Assembly (NCBI GenBank): GCA_016783965.1
Contig: JADHVO010000003.1
Span: forward strand, 434,001-498,000
DNA: 64,000 nt
Origin: Alphaproteobacteria bacterium
GTDB lineage: Bacteria > Pseudomonadota > Alphaproteobacteria > Micropepsales > Micropepsaceae
Direction: 5' to 3'
The position numbers were made by a program, and so were the translations under genes. How positions within the stretch are numbered: the first letter of the stretch is position 1; the number at the start of each line of letters is the position of its first letter. Below the pieces are notes generated by a model. It had not been told where the DNA came from. It ran no database searches and saw nothing but the letters and a program-made list of their open reading frames with translations. Positions 35,009 to 45,014 of this stretch are shown piece by piece.

Positions 35009-36286
35009 ATGCAACCTCTGATCAAAGCCGCCCTTGCCGCCGTCGCATTGACGCTGGTGGCCGCCCCGCCCGCCGAAGCCAGGCGCCCGCGCCACCATAG
35101 CGTGGCGCCGGCGCCCGTTCCGAGTCCGCCGGCCGGACCGCAGGACATCAAGTTCGCCCAGTTCATCCAGGACTTCCGCGCCACCGCTTTGGCCGCCGGT
35201 ATCACACCCGCGACGTATGACCTGGCGATGAGCGGCCTGCACCGCGCCGCCTCGATCGAGGCCCTCAACGCTTCGCAGCCGGAATTCGTGAAACCGATCT
35301 GGTCGTATCTCGACAGCGCTGTCTCGCCCACGCGCATCAGCGACGGTCAGCGCAAGCTCGCGGAGAAGGCACAGATGCTGGCCGGAATCGAGGCCAAATA
35401 CGGCGTGCCGCGCGAGATCCTGGTGTCGATCTGGGGCAACGAGACCGACTACGGCCGCGGCAACGGCGAGTTCAACATCTTCCAGGCGCTGGCGACGCTC
35501 GCCTATGACGGCCCGCGCGCCGAGTTCGGGAGAACCGAGCTGCTCGCCGCGCTCAAGATGCTGCAACAGGAACATCTCGACCCGAAGCAGATGACGTCGT
35601 CATGGGCCGGCGCCTTCGGCCAGCTCCAGATGCTGCCCTCGACGTTCCTGAAGAGCGCGGTCGACGGCGATGGCGACGGCAAGCGCGACCTCTGGCACTC
35701 GTCGGCGGATGCCCTGGCGTCGGCGGCGGTGGAGGTGTCGAGCGACGGCTGGGAACGCGGCCATGGCTGGGGTTACGAGGTGCGCCTGCCGCCCGACTTC
35801 GCCTATGAGCAGGCGAGCGGCGACCTCCTGAAGTCCATCGCCGACTGGAGCGCTCTCGGCGTGCGCACGATCGACGGCCGCGCCCTGCCCGCGGATGCCG
35901 AACAGGCGGTGATCTACATCCCCGCCGGGCGGCGCGGTCCGGCGTTCCTCGCTTTCAACAACTTCAAGGTCATCCTGAAGTACAACAATGCCGTGTCCTA
36001 TGCGCTGGCGGTGTGCACGCTGGCGGACCAGATCGCGGGCCGCCCCGGTATCCAGGCCGCATGGCCGCGCGACGAGCAGCCGCTCAGCCAAGACGAACGC
36101 ATCGCGATGCAGAACGCGCTGGTGAAGCTCGGCTACCCGCTTGAAAAGATCGACGGCATTCTCGGCCGCGGCACCCGCGCGCAACTCCGCCTCTACCAAA
36201 AGGCGCGCGGTCTTCCCGCCGACGGCTTCCCGACGATGCAGTTGCTCGCCGCCATATTGGTCGAGGTTAAGCAGAAGGGGCTTTAG
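35009..36286 (+). CDS. MltB-type lytic murein transglycosylase with peptidoglycan-binding domain
   Basis: The 425-residue periplasmic enzyme cleaves glycan strands to 1,6-anhydro-muropeptides. Signal peptide MQPLIKAALAAVALTLVAAPPAEA (no lipobox, so soluble). The SLT_2 domain shows FRATALAAGITPATYDLA and VSIWGNETDYGRGNG with the catalytic Glu near 144. AGAFGQLQMLPSTFLKSAVD and VSYALAVCTLADQIAG follow. The last 60 residues (ALVKLGYPLEKIDGILGRGTRAQLRLYQ) are a PG_binding_1 domain. It is one of three wall-related genes within 5 kb (with PBP1C and A2M). Confidence 0.92.
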   Translation: MQPLIKAALAAVALTLVAAPPAEARRPRHHSVAPAPVPSPPAGPQDIKFAQFIQDFRATALAAGITPATYDLAMSGLHRAASIEALNASQPEFVKPIWSYLDSAVSPTRISDGQRKLAEKAQMLAGIEAKYGVPREILVSIWGNETDYGRGNGEFNIFQALATLAYDGPRAEFGRTELLAALKMLQQEHLDPKQMTSSWAGAFGQLQMLPSTFLKSAVDGDGDGKRDLWHSSADALASAAVEVSSDGWERGHGWGYEVRLPPDFAYEQASGDLLKSIADWSALGVRTIDGRALPADAEQAVIYIPAGRRGPAFLAFNNFKVILKYNNAVSYALAVCTLADQIAGRPGIQAAWPRDEQPLSQDERIAMQNALVKLGYPLEKIDGILGRGTRAQLRLYQKARGLPADGFPTMQLLAAILVEVKQKGL

Positions 36287-36312
36287 TCACCCCCCTTTGG
36301 GGACGTGATGGT

Positions 36313-37620
36313 TCAGCCCTGCGCCACCGGGGTCTCGATATCTTCCTCGACGATCTCGATGTCGGGCGGAATGACGCCGGCGTTGCGCAGGGTCGGCGAC
36401 AGCCACTGATAGACCACGAGCCCGACTAGCAGCACGCCGCCGAACACGTATGGCAGGAACGGCGACTGCTCATACATCCAGCCGATCAGCGGGCCGCCGA
36501 TGAAGCCCATCGCGGATGCGCCGCCGATCACACCCGCGACCGCGCCCTGCTCATGCGGCGACACCGACAGCGACGCGCCGGTGGTGAACCCGGGCCGCGC
36601 CATGCCGAAGCCGAGCCCCTGCGCCGCCAGCCCGATCACCAGGATCGGGAAGCTCTTCGTCAGCAGGAACGCCACGCAGCACAACACCGCCGCGGCGAGA
36701 CCGATGGTCGTCATCAGCCGGGACGAGATCGTCAGGTATCGCACGATCACGAACTGTGCGAACAGCGCCGCCACCGAGGATGCGATCTGCCCGACCGAGA
36801 TGTAATAGGGCTGCGCCTTGGCCGGCAGGTGCAGCATGTCGATGAAGAAGAAACCCATTGTCTGCACCGGCACCGTGCTCGCAGTCGACAGCACGATGGA
36901 GAAGATCACGAAGGGCAGAATGCGCGGGTCGTGCCACTTCACATGGCTGACCGGCCGGTGCGTGAAGGCCCGGGGCGGCGTGCGCTCGGGCAGCAGGAAC
37001 CAGATGAGCGCGGCGCTCGCCAGCGCCAGGCCCGAGATGAAATAGAACGGCGCCAGCAGCCCGAACGGCGAGAACACGCTCGCAATCGCCGGCCCAACCG
37101 CAGTGCCGAGGCCGAAGGCCGAGCCGACCAGCGCCATGCCCTGCATGCGCTCCTGCGGCGTGGTGCGGTCGGCGACATAGGCCTGCGCCGCCGGCGAGGT
37201 GCCGGAACCCAGCGAGCCGTATAGCGAGCGCGACACGATCATCAGAGGGAACACGAGGAACGCCGGCAGCCATTTGTCGAGCCCACCCAGCATCACGCTG
37301 GCGAACAGTGCGAACGATGCCGCGAACGAGATCAGGCCCAGCAGCATCACGGGTTTGCGTCCCCAATGGTCGCTGCGCTTGCCCCAGAACGTCGCCGACA
37401 CCACCCAAATCGCCGCCGACACAGCGAACACGCTGGTGGTCTGCACCTCGCTCAGATGAAGCTGGCGCGACAGCGGCGGCAGGATGTTGAACAGCACCGT
37501 CTGCCCTGCGCCCATGCAGCACAGGCTGATGAACAGGATAAGAAATGCGCGCTGCCGCTCGGCCGGCGTGGTGACGTGCAGCACGCCGTGATGTTCGGAA
37601 GGATCGGAAGCGGACGCCAT
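36313..37620 (-). CDS. MFS transporter (multidrug efflux-like)
   Basis: The 435-residue, 12-helix major facilitator has the loop 2-3 motif as FWGKRSDHWGRKPVMLLG (G-x-x-x-D-x-x-G-R-K) and SAFGLGTAVGPAIASVF in helix 5 (antiporter motif C-like), both typical of drug:proton antiporters. A central loop near residues 200-220 (ERTPPRAFTHRP) splits the halves. I chose the ATG at 37620; a TTG seven codons upstream is the other option. Substrate unknown; it is monocistronic, converging on the transglycosylase gene. Confidence 0.87.
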   Translation of the reverse strand: MASASDPSEHHGVLHVTTPAERQRAFLILFISLCCMGAGQTVLFNILPPLSRQLHLSEVQTTSVFAVSAAIWVVSATFWGKRSDHWGRKPVMLLGLISFAASFALFASVMLGGLDKWLPAFLVFPLMIVSRSLYGSLGSGTSPAAQAYVADRTTPQERMQGMALVGSAFGLGTAVGPAIASVFSPFGLLAPFYFISGLALASAALIWFLLPERTPPRAFTHRPVSHVKWHDPRILPFVIFSIVLSTASTVPVQTMGFFFIDMLHLPAKAQPYYISVGQIASSVAALFAQFVIVRYLTISSRLMTTIGLAAAVLCCVAFLLTKSFPILVIGLAAQGLGFGMARPGFTTGASLSVSPHEQGAVAGVIGGASAMGFIGGPLIGWMYEQSPFLPYVFGGVLLVGLVVYQWLSPTLRNAGVIPPDIEIVEEDIETPVAQG

Positions 37621-37688
37621 GACCGGCGCTAACCACAGCAATCCGCCGCGGGGGTCAAGACGGAATAGTCACAGAGGTGCCGTGCGCG

Positions 37689-39836
37689 TCAGCTCTTCGC
37701 CCTTTTGAACCGCACCTGCGACGTATCGCTCCGGCCCGCGCTGTCGACGACCGTGATGCGCGCAAGGCCCTCGCCGTCGGGCGTGTAGAGCACCGGATGG
37801 AAACGGTCGAAATTGCCGATGAGTTGGCCGTTCACCAGCCAGGTCAGCGGCTCCTTCCCGCCATCGGCTTTCAGCACGATCGTGTGATCCTTCGCGCTGT
37901 CGGGCGGCAGCGGCACGACCGTGCCGTTTGGCGGGAACGCGATGGTCGGCGGCGGCACCGCCGTTTCCTTCGGCGGCGCAGGCGCACTCTCGCGCCGGAA
38001 CACGCGCATCGACGGTGGCAGCTGGTCGTTGGCGTTGGTCAGCAGCGCGCCCGGCGGCGGCGCTTCGTCGGCATGGATGTCGGGCGGCAGCAGCTCGAAG
38101 GTCTTGAGCAGGATCGGCGCGGCGCTCTCGCGTCCCACGTGACCGGCGCGCGGCGAACCATCGGCGCGGCCGACCCACACGCCGACCGTGTAGTCGTTCG
38201 AGAAACCAACCGACCACGCGTCGCGATAGCCGTAGGACGTGCCTGTCTTGAACCCGACCTGCCGCGCACGGTTGATGCCCTGCCCCATCGCCCAGCCGTC
38301 CGGCAGCGCCACGCCGCGCAGAATCTGCTTCAAATAGAACGCCGCGACCGGTCCGAAGATGCGATGCGCCGCACCGTCGGGCGTGCCCTGGATGTAGCGC
38401 AACGCCCGCACCTCGCCCCCGTTCGCGATGCCGGAATAGAGCATGGTGATGTCGGCCAGGCTGATGCCCAGCCCACCCAGCGCCACCGGCAGGCTTGGCG
38501 CGCTCTCGCCCGCGGGGAAGTCGAGCCGCGCGCCGGCGTTCTCGAGATTGGTAGTGAACGACAGCGGCCCGACGCGGTCCAGCACCATCACCGCGGGAAT
38601 GTTGAGCGACATGCGCAGCGCATCGCGTGCGCTGATGGTGCCCTGGAACGTGCCTTCGAAATCCTTCGGCGCATAGTCGCCGAACATCGTCGGCGCGTCC
38701 GACATCAACGACGCCGGATGCAGGATCAGCTGATCGAACGCCATGCCGTAGATGAAGGGCTTCAGCGCTGAACCCGGCGAACGGTTGCGCTGCGCGAGGT
38801 CAATCTGGCCGTTCTTGCCCCAGAAGTTCACGCCGCCGAGATAGGCGACGACGTTGCGGGTGCGGTTCTCCACCACGACGATCGCCAGCGACGTGCCTTC
38901 GCCGAAATAGGGCTGCTCCTGCACCGCCAGGCGCTCCACCGCCGCCTGGGTGCCGGCGTCCAAGGTGGTCGCGATCAGCGCGTCGTCGCGATGGCGCAGC
39001 TTCAGCCGCACGGCGAGGTGCGGCGCGATCATCGGCATGGGCTGGCGCGCGAACGGCACGCCCTCGCGCCGCGCCACTGCCGCGTCGCCTTCGGTGATCA
39101 CGCCGGCGGCCGCGACGCGCGCCAGCACCTTGTCGCGGCCGCGGGCCGCGCGGATGGCGTGGCGGTCGGGCCGCTGCTTCACCGGCGATTGCGGCAGCGC
39201 CACCAAGAGCGCCGCCTCCGACAGGTCGATCTGGTCGGGCGGCTTGCCGAAATAGGACAGCGACGCCGCACGCACGCCTTCGAGGTTGCCCCCGAACGGC
39301 GCCAGCGTCATGTACATCGTCAGTATCTCGTCCTTCGAGTATCGCTCCTCGAGCTGGATCGCGCGCATCATCTGGAACAGCTTGGTCAGGATGCCGCGCG
39401 ACTTCGGCGGTTCCAGGATGCGCGCCACCTGCATGGTGAGCGTCGAGCCGCCCGACAAGACATGCCCCGCGCTCAGGAACTGCGCGGTCGCACGCAGGAT
39501 CGCCAGCGCGTCGACGCCGTAGTGATCGGCGAAGCGCTTGTCCTCATACGCCTCCAGCATCTTCAGATAGCGCGGAGAGACGTCGGCGACCGTCGTCTTC
39601 ATGCGCCAGTAGCCGTCTTTCGTCAGGAAGGCGCGCAGCGGCTTGCCGTTCCTGTCCACCACCTCGGGCGAGACGTGCATGAACCGCGTCATGTCCGGCG
39701 GATTGGCCGCGTCCGCCGTGGCGACCGCGCAGACGATGCCGAACAGCGTGAAGACCGCCACAACCAGAAATCTCCCTCTCCCCCGGAACCGGGGGAGAGG
39801 GCGGGGTGAGGGGGTCTCTCTGTCGAGATCGGTCAT
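37689..39836 (-). CDS. pbpC: Penicillin-binding protein 1C
   Basis: The product is about 715 residues. After an Arg-rich start and a membrane helix (FLVVAVFTLFGIVCAVA) comes a GT51 transglycosylase (EDKRFADHYGVD near 97, GGSTLTMQVAR near 128). A transpeptidase follows (SALK near 355, SLN near 409, KTGTS near 527), then a C-terminal BiPBP_C domain (IAFPPNGTVVPLP to the end). It polymerises and perhaps cross-links peptidoglycan. It follows the alpha-2-macroglobulin gene, the classic yfhM-pbpC pair. A palindromic repeat (39768-39814) codes for residues about 8-23; a GTG at 39761 would start just after it. Confidence 0.92.
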   Translation of the reverse strand: MTDLDRETPSPRPLPRFRGRGRFLVVAVFTLFGIVCAVATADAANPPDMTRFMHVSPEVVDRNGKPLRAFLTKDGYWRMKTTVADVSPRYLKMLEAYEDKRFADHYGVDALAILRATAQFLSAGHVLSGGSTLTMQVARILEPPKSRGILTKLFQMMRAIQLEERYSKDEILTMYMTLAPFGGNLEGVRAASLSYFGKPPDQIDLSEAALLVALPQSPVKQRPDRHAIRAARGRDKVLARVAAAGVITEGDAAVARREGVPFARQPMPMIAPHLAVRLKLRHRDDALIATTLDAGTQAAVERLAVQEQPYFGEGTSLAIVVVENRTRNVVAYLGGVNFWGKNGQIDLAQRNRSPGSALKPFIYGMAFDQLILHPASLMSDAPTMFGDYAPKDFEGTFQGTISARDALRMSLNIPAVMVLDRVGPLSFTTNLENAGARLDFPAGESAPSLPVALGGLGISLADITMLYSGIANGGEVRALRYIQGTPDGAAHRIFGPVAAFYLKQILRGVALPDGWAMGQGINRARQVGFKTGTSYGYRDAWSVGFSNDYTVGVWVGRADGSPRAGHVGRESAAPILLKTFELLPPDIHADEAPPPGALLTNANDQLPPSMRVFRRESAPAPPKETAVPPPTIAFPPNGTVVPLPPDSAKDHTIVLKADGGKEPLTWLVNGQLIGNFDRFHPVLYTPDGEGLARITVVDSAGRSDTSQVRFKRAKS
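39768..39814. repeat. Palindromic repeat inside the 5' end of pbpC
   Basis: CTCTCCCCCGGAACCGGGGGAGAG is a near-perfect hairpin flanked by AAATCTCC and GGGCGGGGTGAGGGGG. The same TCTCCCTCTCCCCC core recurs at 39893-39940 and 60640-60675, so it is a dispersed element and not part of the gene's own design. Confidence 0.75.
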
Positions 39837-39892
39837 GAACGTTCTGAAGGGATGCCGATACCAAGCGTCGACATCGTGCTCTATGCGCAACG

Positions 39893-39940
39893 CCCCCTCG
39901 CCCTGCCCTCTCCCCCGCGTTCGCGGGGGCGAGGGTGAGT
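39893..39940. repeat. Palindromic repeat between A2M and pbpC
   Basis: CCCTCTCCCCCGCGTTCGCGGGGGCGAGGG forms a strong hairpin of the same family as the repeat at 39768. It lies 5 bases after the alpha-2-macroglobulin stop (minus strand) and might act as a transcript-end hairpin or stabiliser. Confidence 0.7.
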
Positions 39941-39944
39941 CGAA

Positions 39945-42900
39945 TTAGGGATTGATCGTCACCGTGCCCATCGTCGTCCGCGCCTTGATCGCGGGCGAGT
40001 ACATGTCCTCGACCTCGCCTGCCGGCAACACGAAGGTACCCGTCGTCACCGCCCGCACGACATAGGCGATGCGGAAGACCGGCTTCGGTTCGGGCTTCTT
40101 CTTGTCCTCGTCGCTCACATACGACGCGCCGATCGTGAACGACGCCACGAACCGGTCGTCGCGCGCATCCGCCATCGTCGTGTCGCTCAGCGTGTTGAGG
40201 TAGGTGTACGGCTTGCCCTCCTCAGCACCCAGCGACTGCTCGATCTCCAGCCCCGCCGGCAGCAGATCGATCAGGCCCATCTGGCGATAGGTGTTGTGAT
40301 CCATCTGGCCCGTCAGCTCGATGATGATGCGGTCGTTCTGGTGCAGGTTCGCCAGATCGGCCGGCGTGCCACCCATCGTCCAGAACGTCTTGGTCAGCGT
40401 CAGCCCGTTGGCCGTGGCCGGCAGCGGCGTGGCTGGCGTGCCTTGGACCGAGGTCGTGCGCCACACGCCCGCGTCGCCGCGGTTCAAGAGCGTGATGCCC
40501 GCCATCAGCTGCTGGGTCGACGGCGCCAGCCGCAGCGCCCCGCCGCGCAACGTGCCCGGCTGGCCGTTGACCAGCACGTTCACCGGCGCCCGCTGGCGCG
40601 ACAGCTCATAGGCCGCCCGCAGCATCCACGCCTTCTCCTGCGTCGTCGTGCTGTTGAGCGACATGTCGAGCTCCGCCGACTTCTGCACCAGCGCCGGGAT
40701 CAGGTCGTTCTGGCCGTTCTCCGCTGCCAGGGCCGTCGTGCCCGAGACGTCGCGGATCAGCGAGCCGTAATCGCCCACCGGATAGGTGAAGGCGTTACCC
40801 TTCAGGCTCAGCTCGCGTGCTTTGCCGAAGCCATAGGCCGCACGCGAGCGGTCGCCCGCCTGCGCTGCCGCGGCGCCGGTCAGCGCTTCGGCAATGGCCG
40901 TGTTCATCTCCGGGCCGCGCGTGTCGGCGAAGTAGCGCAGATCCGACAGGTTCACCTGGCCTGTCCGCGCCAGGAGGTAGAACGCATAAGCGCGGGTGTT
41001 GTCGGAGTTGGAATCTGTCGCCGCCGCAGTGCGCAGCCACGCCGAACCGCGCTTCAGCGCATCGTTCGGCACGACATAGCCCTTGTCCTTCGCCTGGTAG
41101 AGGAAGTCGAGCGCGAACACGCTGATCCACGGGTCGGCGTCGTTGCCGGCGGACCACATGCCGAAATTGCCGGCATAGTTCTGCATGTCCAGCACCGTGT
41201 CGACCGCATCCTGCACGCGCGCATGCAGTGCCTGGTCGCGCGGCAGTCCGGCGAGATCGGACAGGTCGTTGAACACCAGCAGCGGCATGGCGCGGCTGGT
41301 CGTCTGCTCGATGCAGCCATAGGGATACTTGTCGAGCCATTTGAGCAGGCCCGGCACGTCCGCATAGCCGTGGGCGGACGACACCGTCAGTCCGACCGTC
41401 GAGGTGCCGCGGATCAGATCGGCCACAAGCTGGCCGTTCGCCGTGTAGGTCGCCTGCGGCGCGAACGGCACGGTCTCGTCCTTCGCGATGTCGAGCTGCG
41501 GCGCGCGGCTTTCGATCTGCCACGAACGCGTGACGTTGAAGCCGCCCGGTCCCTTCACGTTCAGCGCGATGGTCGCGATGCCGATACCGGTGCCGTTGAT
41601 CTGCATCGGCAGCAGCACACGCTGGCCGACGCGCAGCGCCTGCGTCACGACCGTCTTCGCGCCGCCCGGCAATGCCACCGGACCCTGCACGGTCATCGTC
41701 GCGACGTAGGTGCCGGGCTTGCCTTCGACGTTGTTCAGGTTGAGCGCAGCGGAGGCCTTGTCGCCGGGCGCCAGGAAGCGCGGGAACACCATGTCGGCCA
41801 CCACCGGATCGCGCACGGTCAGCGGGCGGTCCGCATGGCCGACCTTGCCCTGCGTGATCGCCACCGCCATCAGGCGCAACTCGCCGTTGAAGTCCGGAAT
41901 GTCGAGCGTGACGTTCGCCATGCCGTCCGGACCGACCTTCACCAGGCCGGAGAACAGCGCCACCGTCTTCGTCGGCACCACCGCGAGCGGACGGCCGCCG
42001 AAATTGTCGCCGCCTTCGCGCATTGCCCCCACGGCGCCCTTCTCGGACTTGATGAGGCGGCCATAGTCGTCATGCATGGCGACGCCCAGCGTGCGCTTGC
42101 CGAAATAGAATCCGTTCGGATCAGGCGACTGGAAGTTGGTCAGCTGCTCGATGCCCTCATCCACCGCGGCCAGCGTGAGATACGCCGTCTCGTCGCTGCC
42201 CAGCCCCGCGATCTTCACCGGGACGGTGATCTTCTGGCGCGGCAGCACCTTCTGCGGCCCGCCGATCGTCGTCGTCAGCGTGCGCTCGCTGTTGTCAACC
42301 TGGAGCCACGCCAGGCCGATGGCGCGCACCGGCTCATGCCCGGTCGATCCGTTCAGCGGCTTGTAGTCGGTGACCATCACATAGGCGCCCGGGCCCCAGT
42401 CCGCGGACACCGGGATGTCCACGCTGGTGCCGCCCGCCGGCGCATCGATCATCTTCGACAGGAAGATGCGGTTGCCTGCGACCACCACCAGCGCCTTGCC
42501 GTCCGAGGCCGGCTTGATGTTGATGTGCGCGGTGTCGCCGACCTTGTAGCTCGGCTTGTCGGCCGCGACCGGGATGCGGTCGGGGCGATCGCCTTCCGAG
42601 CTCGCGGCCCAGCCCGAATAGAACCGATAGGACGACGAGGCGCCCGATGCGGGATCGGTGATGGTGAGGCGATAGGAGCCGTACGGGAAGTGCTGCTCCA
42701 GCTTCGCGGGCAGCCCCCCGCCGATGTCCATCTTGCCCGAGGTGATCAGCCGGTCGCGCGTGACGGCCTGGTACTTCCAGGAACCTTCCTGCTGGTACCA
42801 CTGATAGGTCGTCTCTTCGCGCACCCACGAGAAGGTCAGACCGCCCAGCGCGATACGCTTGCCGTTGCCGTCGATCGCGATGGCCTCGAAGCCGGCGCGG

Positions 42901-44837
42901 GCATTCTCCGCCACCGAGCCGTAGTCGAAGTCGGGCCGGATGCCGATCAGCTTGTCGTGCGTGCGGACCGGGATGTCGACCTGTTTGTCCGTCGTGCGCC
43001 CGCCGGGCTCATGCACCGAGATCGTCACGGTGGCCTTGAGCGGGAGCGTGGTGTCGGCCAGGTCGCCGACCGAGCCGGTTGCTTCCGACACGCCGGTCGC
43101 ATCGGTCTCCGGCACCGTCATCTGCACGTCGACGTCGGACCAAGTGTCGTCGGCGCGCCCGAACTGGTACTGGTCGAACTCCGGATAGGGATGATAGTCG
43201 CGCACGATCTTCGCCGTGCCCTCGCCGGTGAGTCCCGAGGCCGGCGCCCCGTACAGGAAGCGGCTCTCGACCTTGATCTTGATGTCCTCGCCGGTGTGCA
43301 CGACCGGCGTCTCCGGCGTCAGCGTGACCTTCAGCTTCTGCGGCACGAAGTCGGCGACATCGAACTGCACGCGCCCGACCGGATCGGCCTTGGGATCGAT
43401 GTAGGCTGCGATCTGCCAGCGGCCGTGCGGCGCGCGTGCATTGAGCTTGAGCGACCACGTCGCCGCGCCCGCTTGGAGGTTCTGCGCCGGCACCACGACG
43501 CGCTGCACTTCGAGGCCGTCCGGGCGCGTCGCCACCAGCGTCACCGGTGCGGAGAGCGCGTTCAGCGAGTCGCGGTCGCGGATCATCGCGGTGAGCTGCA
43601 CCGTCTCGCCGCCGCGATAGACGCCACGCTCGGTGTAAAGATAGGCGTCCGTGCCGGTCGCCGGCTGGTCGCGGCCGCTGACGCCGCGGTCGGTCAGGTC
43701 GAATGCCGAACGGCGCAAATCGATGAAGCTGAAATCGCCGCTGTCGCCATAGGCCATCACCACGACGGGCGAGTCGCCGCCCTTGCCGCGGATCAGGCCC
43801 GCGTCGAACTGGGCCTTGCCGTCGCCGTCGGTCGTGACCGTGCCGACGACGTTGTTGTCCTTGGCCACCAGCGTGAGTTTGACGCCGCCCATCGGATTCG
43901 CCGTCGCGTAGGAGCGCGCGAAGACGGTGAGGCCTGCGGTGCCCTGGAAGGTCGTCAGCGCGATGTCGCTGTCGACGATCCATTGCGACGCGATGGTGCC
44001 TTCGTCGTAGTAGTCCTTGGTCTCGTCCTGCGCGGCGTCCATCGCCACCAGCACATAGGCGCCCGGCGGCTTGCCCTTCAGCAGGTCGTGGATCGGGATC
44101 AGCGTGACGACGCTGTCGTTCTTGACGTTGTTGACGTCGACCGTGCCCTGCCACACCAGCGAACCCTGGTTGTTCTCCAGATCGCTGTCGTTCCAGGAAT
44201 AGAGTGTCGTCTGGTCGACCGTGCCGCTCTCGATCTGCGACAGCAGGCGGTCGCCGACGCGGATGATCTTCAGCCGCAGCTTGGCGACGTTGACTGTGGT
44301 GACCGGCACGCCTTCGGAATTGTTGCGCGGCAGGATGATGCCGCCGGAGAAGCGCACGAGCGAGGGCTTGTCGCGCAGCTCGACCGGAACGGTTTCGTCC
44401 TCAGTCAGCTTCTCGCCGGTGGCGGCCGGGAGACCGGTCTTCAGCGTGACGTTGTAGGTCGAGTTGAAGCTGAACCCTGCGAGGCAGAGGCGGTCGTCGA
44501 CCACGCGTACCGCGACTCGCGTCGTGGGATCGATCGACAGATAATCCTCATAGTGCGTCTTGCCCGAGGCATCGAGGCTGCGGGTGAAGACCAGGCACGC
44601 TTCGGGGGTGGTGCGTGTCGTGTCGACCTCGACGCGGCGGAAGGCGAAGTACGGCGCCTCGGCCATCTGGCTGGGCGTCTGCGTGCCGGTGATGTTGGAG
44701 ACGCCGCCCGCGATGCGCTCGAAGAAGCCGCCGCCGCTCGAGCCGTTGCCGCCCATGAAGTAGAGGGCGCCGACCACGACCGCGATGACCGCCAGCAGGC
44801 CGCCGCCGACCATCAGGAACAGACGATTGTTGTTCAC
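39945..44837 (-). CDS. Bacterial alpha-2-macroglobulin (YfhM type)
   Basis: The 1,630-residue envelope protein is thought to trap attacking proteases in the periplasm. It has an N-terminal membrane anchor (LFLMVGGGLLAVIAVVVGALYF, about residues 6-28) and no lipobox. Macroglobulin beta-domains follow, then the thioester motif YGCIEQ near residue 1,173 inside the TED region (TSRAMPLLVFNDLSDLAG after it). The intact Cys-x-Glu-Gln shows it can link covalently to targets. Directly upstream of pbpC, whose product repairs wall at breach sites; the pairing is well known. Length is close to the E. coli homologue. Confidence 0.93.
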   Translation of the reverse strand: MNNNRLFLMVGGGLLAVIAVVVGALYFMGGNGSSGGGFFERIAGGVSNITGTQTPSQMAEAPYFAFRRVEVDTTRTTPEACLVFTRSLDASGKTHYEDYLSIDPTTRVAVRVVDDRLCLAGFSFNSTYNVTLKTGLPAATGEKLTEDETVPVELRDKPSLVRFSGGIILPRNNSEGVPVTTVNVAKLRLKIIRVGDRLLSQIESGTVDQTTLYSWNDSDLENNQGSLVWQGTVDVNNVKNDSVVTLIPIHDLLKGKPPGAYVLVAMDAAQDETKDYYDEGTIASQWIVDSDIALTTFQGTAGLTVFARSYATANPMGGVKLTLVAKDNNVVGTVTTDGDGKAQFDAGLIRGKGGDSPVVVMAYGDSGDFSFIDLRRSAFDLTDRGVSGRDQPATGTDAYLYTERGVYRGGETVQLTAMIRDRDSLNALSAPVTLVATRPDGLEVQRVVVPAQNLQAGAATWSLKLNARAPHGRWQIAAYIDPKADPVGRVQFDVADFVPQKLKVTLTPETPVVHTGEDIKIKVESRFLYGAPASGLTGEGTAKIVRDYHPYPEFDQYQFGRADDTWSDVDVQMTVPETDATGVSEATGSVGDLADTTLPLKATVTISVHEPGGRTTDKQVDIPVRTHDKLIGIRPDFDYGSVAENARAGFEAIAIDGNGKRIALGGLTFSWVREETTYQWYQQEGSWKYQAVTRDRLITSGKMDIGGGLPAKLEQHFPYGSYRLTITDPASGASSSYRFYSGWAASSEGDRPDRIPVAADKPSYKVGDTAHINIKPASDGKALVVVAGNRIFLSKMIDAPAGGTSVDIPVSADWGPGAYVMVTDYKPLNGSTGHEPVRAIGLAWLQVDNSERTLTTTIGGPQKVLPRQKITVPVKIAGLGSDETAYLTLAAVDEGIEQLTNFQSPDPNGFYFGKRTLGVAMHDDYGRLIKSEKGAVGAMREGGDNFGGRPLAVVPTKTVALFSGLVKVGPDGMANVTLDIPDFNGELRLMAVAITQGKVGHADRPLTVRDPVVADMVFPRFLAPGDKASAALNLNNVEGKPGTYVATMTVQGPVALPGGAKTVVTQALRVGQRVLLPMQINGTGIGIATIALNVKGPGGFNVTRSWQIESRAPQLDIAKDETVPFAPQATYTANGQLVADLIRGTSTVGLTVSSAHGYADVPGLLKWLDKYPYGCIEQTTSRAMPLLVFNDLSDLAGLPRDQALHARVQDAVDTVLDMQNYAGNFGMWSAGNDADPWISVFALDFLYQAKDKGYVVPNDALKRGSAWLRTAAATDSNSDNTRAYAFYLLARTGQVNLSDLRYFADTRGPEMNTAIAEALTGAAAAQAGDRSRAAYGFGKARELSLKGNAFTYPVGDYGSLIRDVSGTTALAAENGQNDLIPALVQKSAELDMSLNSTTTQEKAWMLRAAYELSRQRAPVNVLVNGQPGTLRGGALRLAPSTQQLMAGITLLNRGDAGVWRTTSVQGTPATPLPATANGLTLTKTFWTMGGTPADLANLHQNDRIIIELTGQMDHNTYRQMGLIDLLPAGLEIEQSLGAEEGKPYTYLNTLSDTTMADARDDRFVASFTIGASYVSDEDKKKPEPKPVFRIAYVVRAVTTGTFVLPAGEVEDMYSPAIKARTTMGTVTINP

Positions 44838-45014
44838 GACTTCCCCCCACCCCGAGACGCTGTAAACAGCTTAGCTGCGCACCCATTGCACAGCAATCAA
44901 GCGCGGTCACAGAATCGGCGCCGAAAGCGGCGGGATGTTGTCAATTCGACGGACAATTTTGATCGGGTGCAAAAATAGTCCTTGCGCCTTTCCGAGACGA
45001 CGCGTCGCCGCGTC

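Noticed and set aside
40296..44978. Plus-strand open frame of 1,560 codons opposite the alpha-2-macroglobulin gene
   Set aside because: Composition is Arg/His/Asp-rich antisense translation of a GC-rich gene; no domain, no start context. The minus-strand A2M with intact thioester is clearly the gene.
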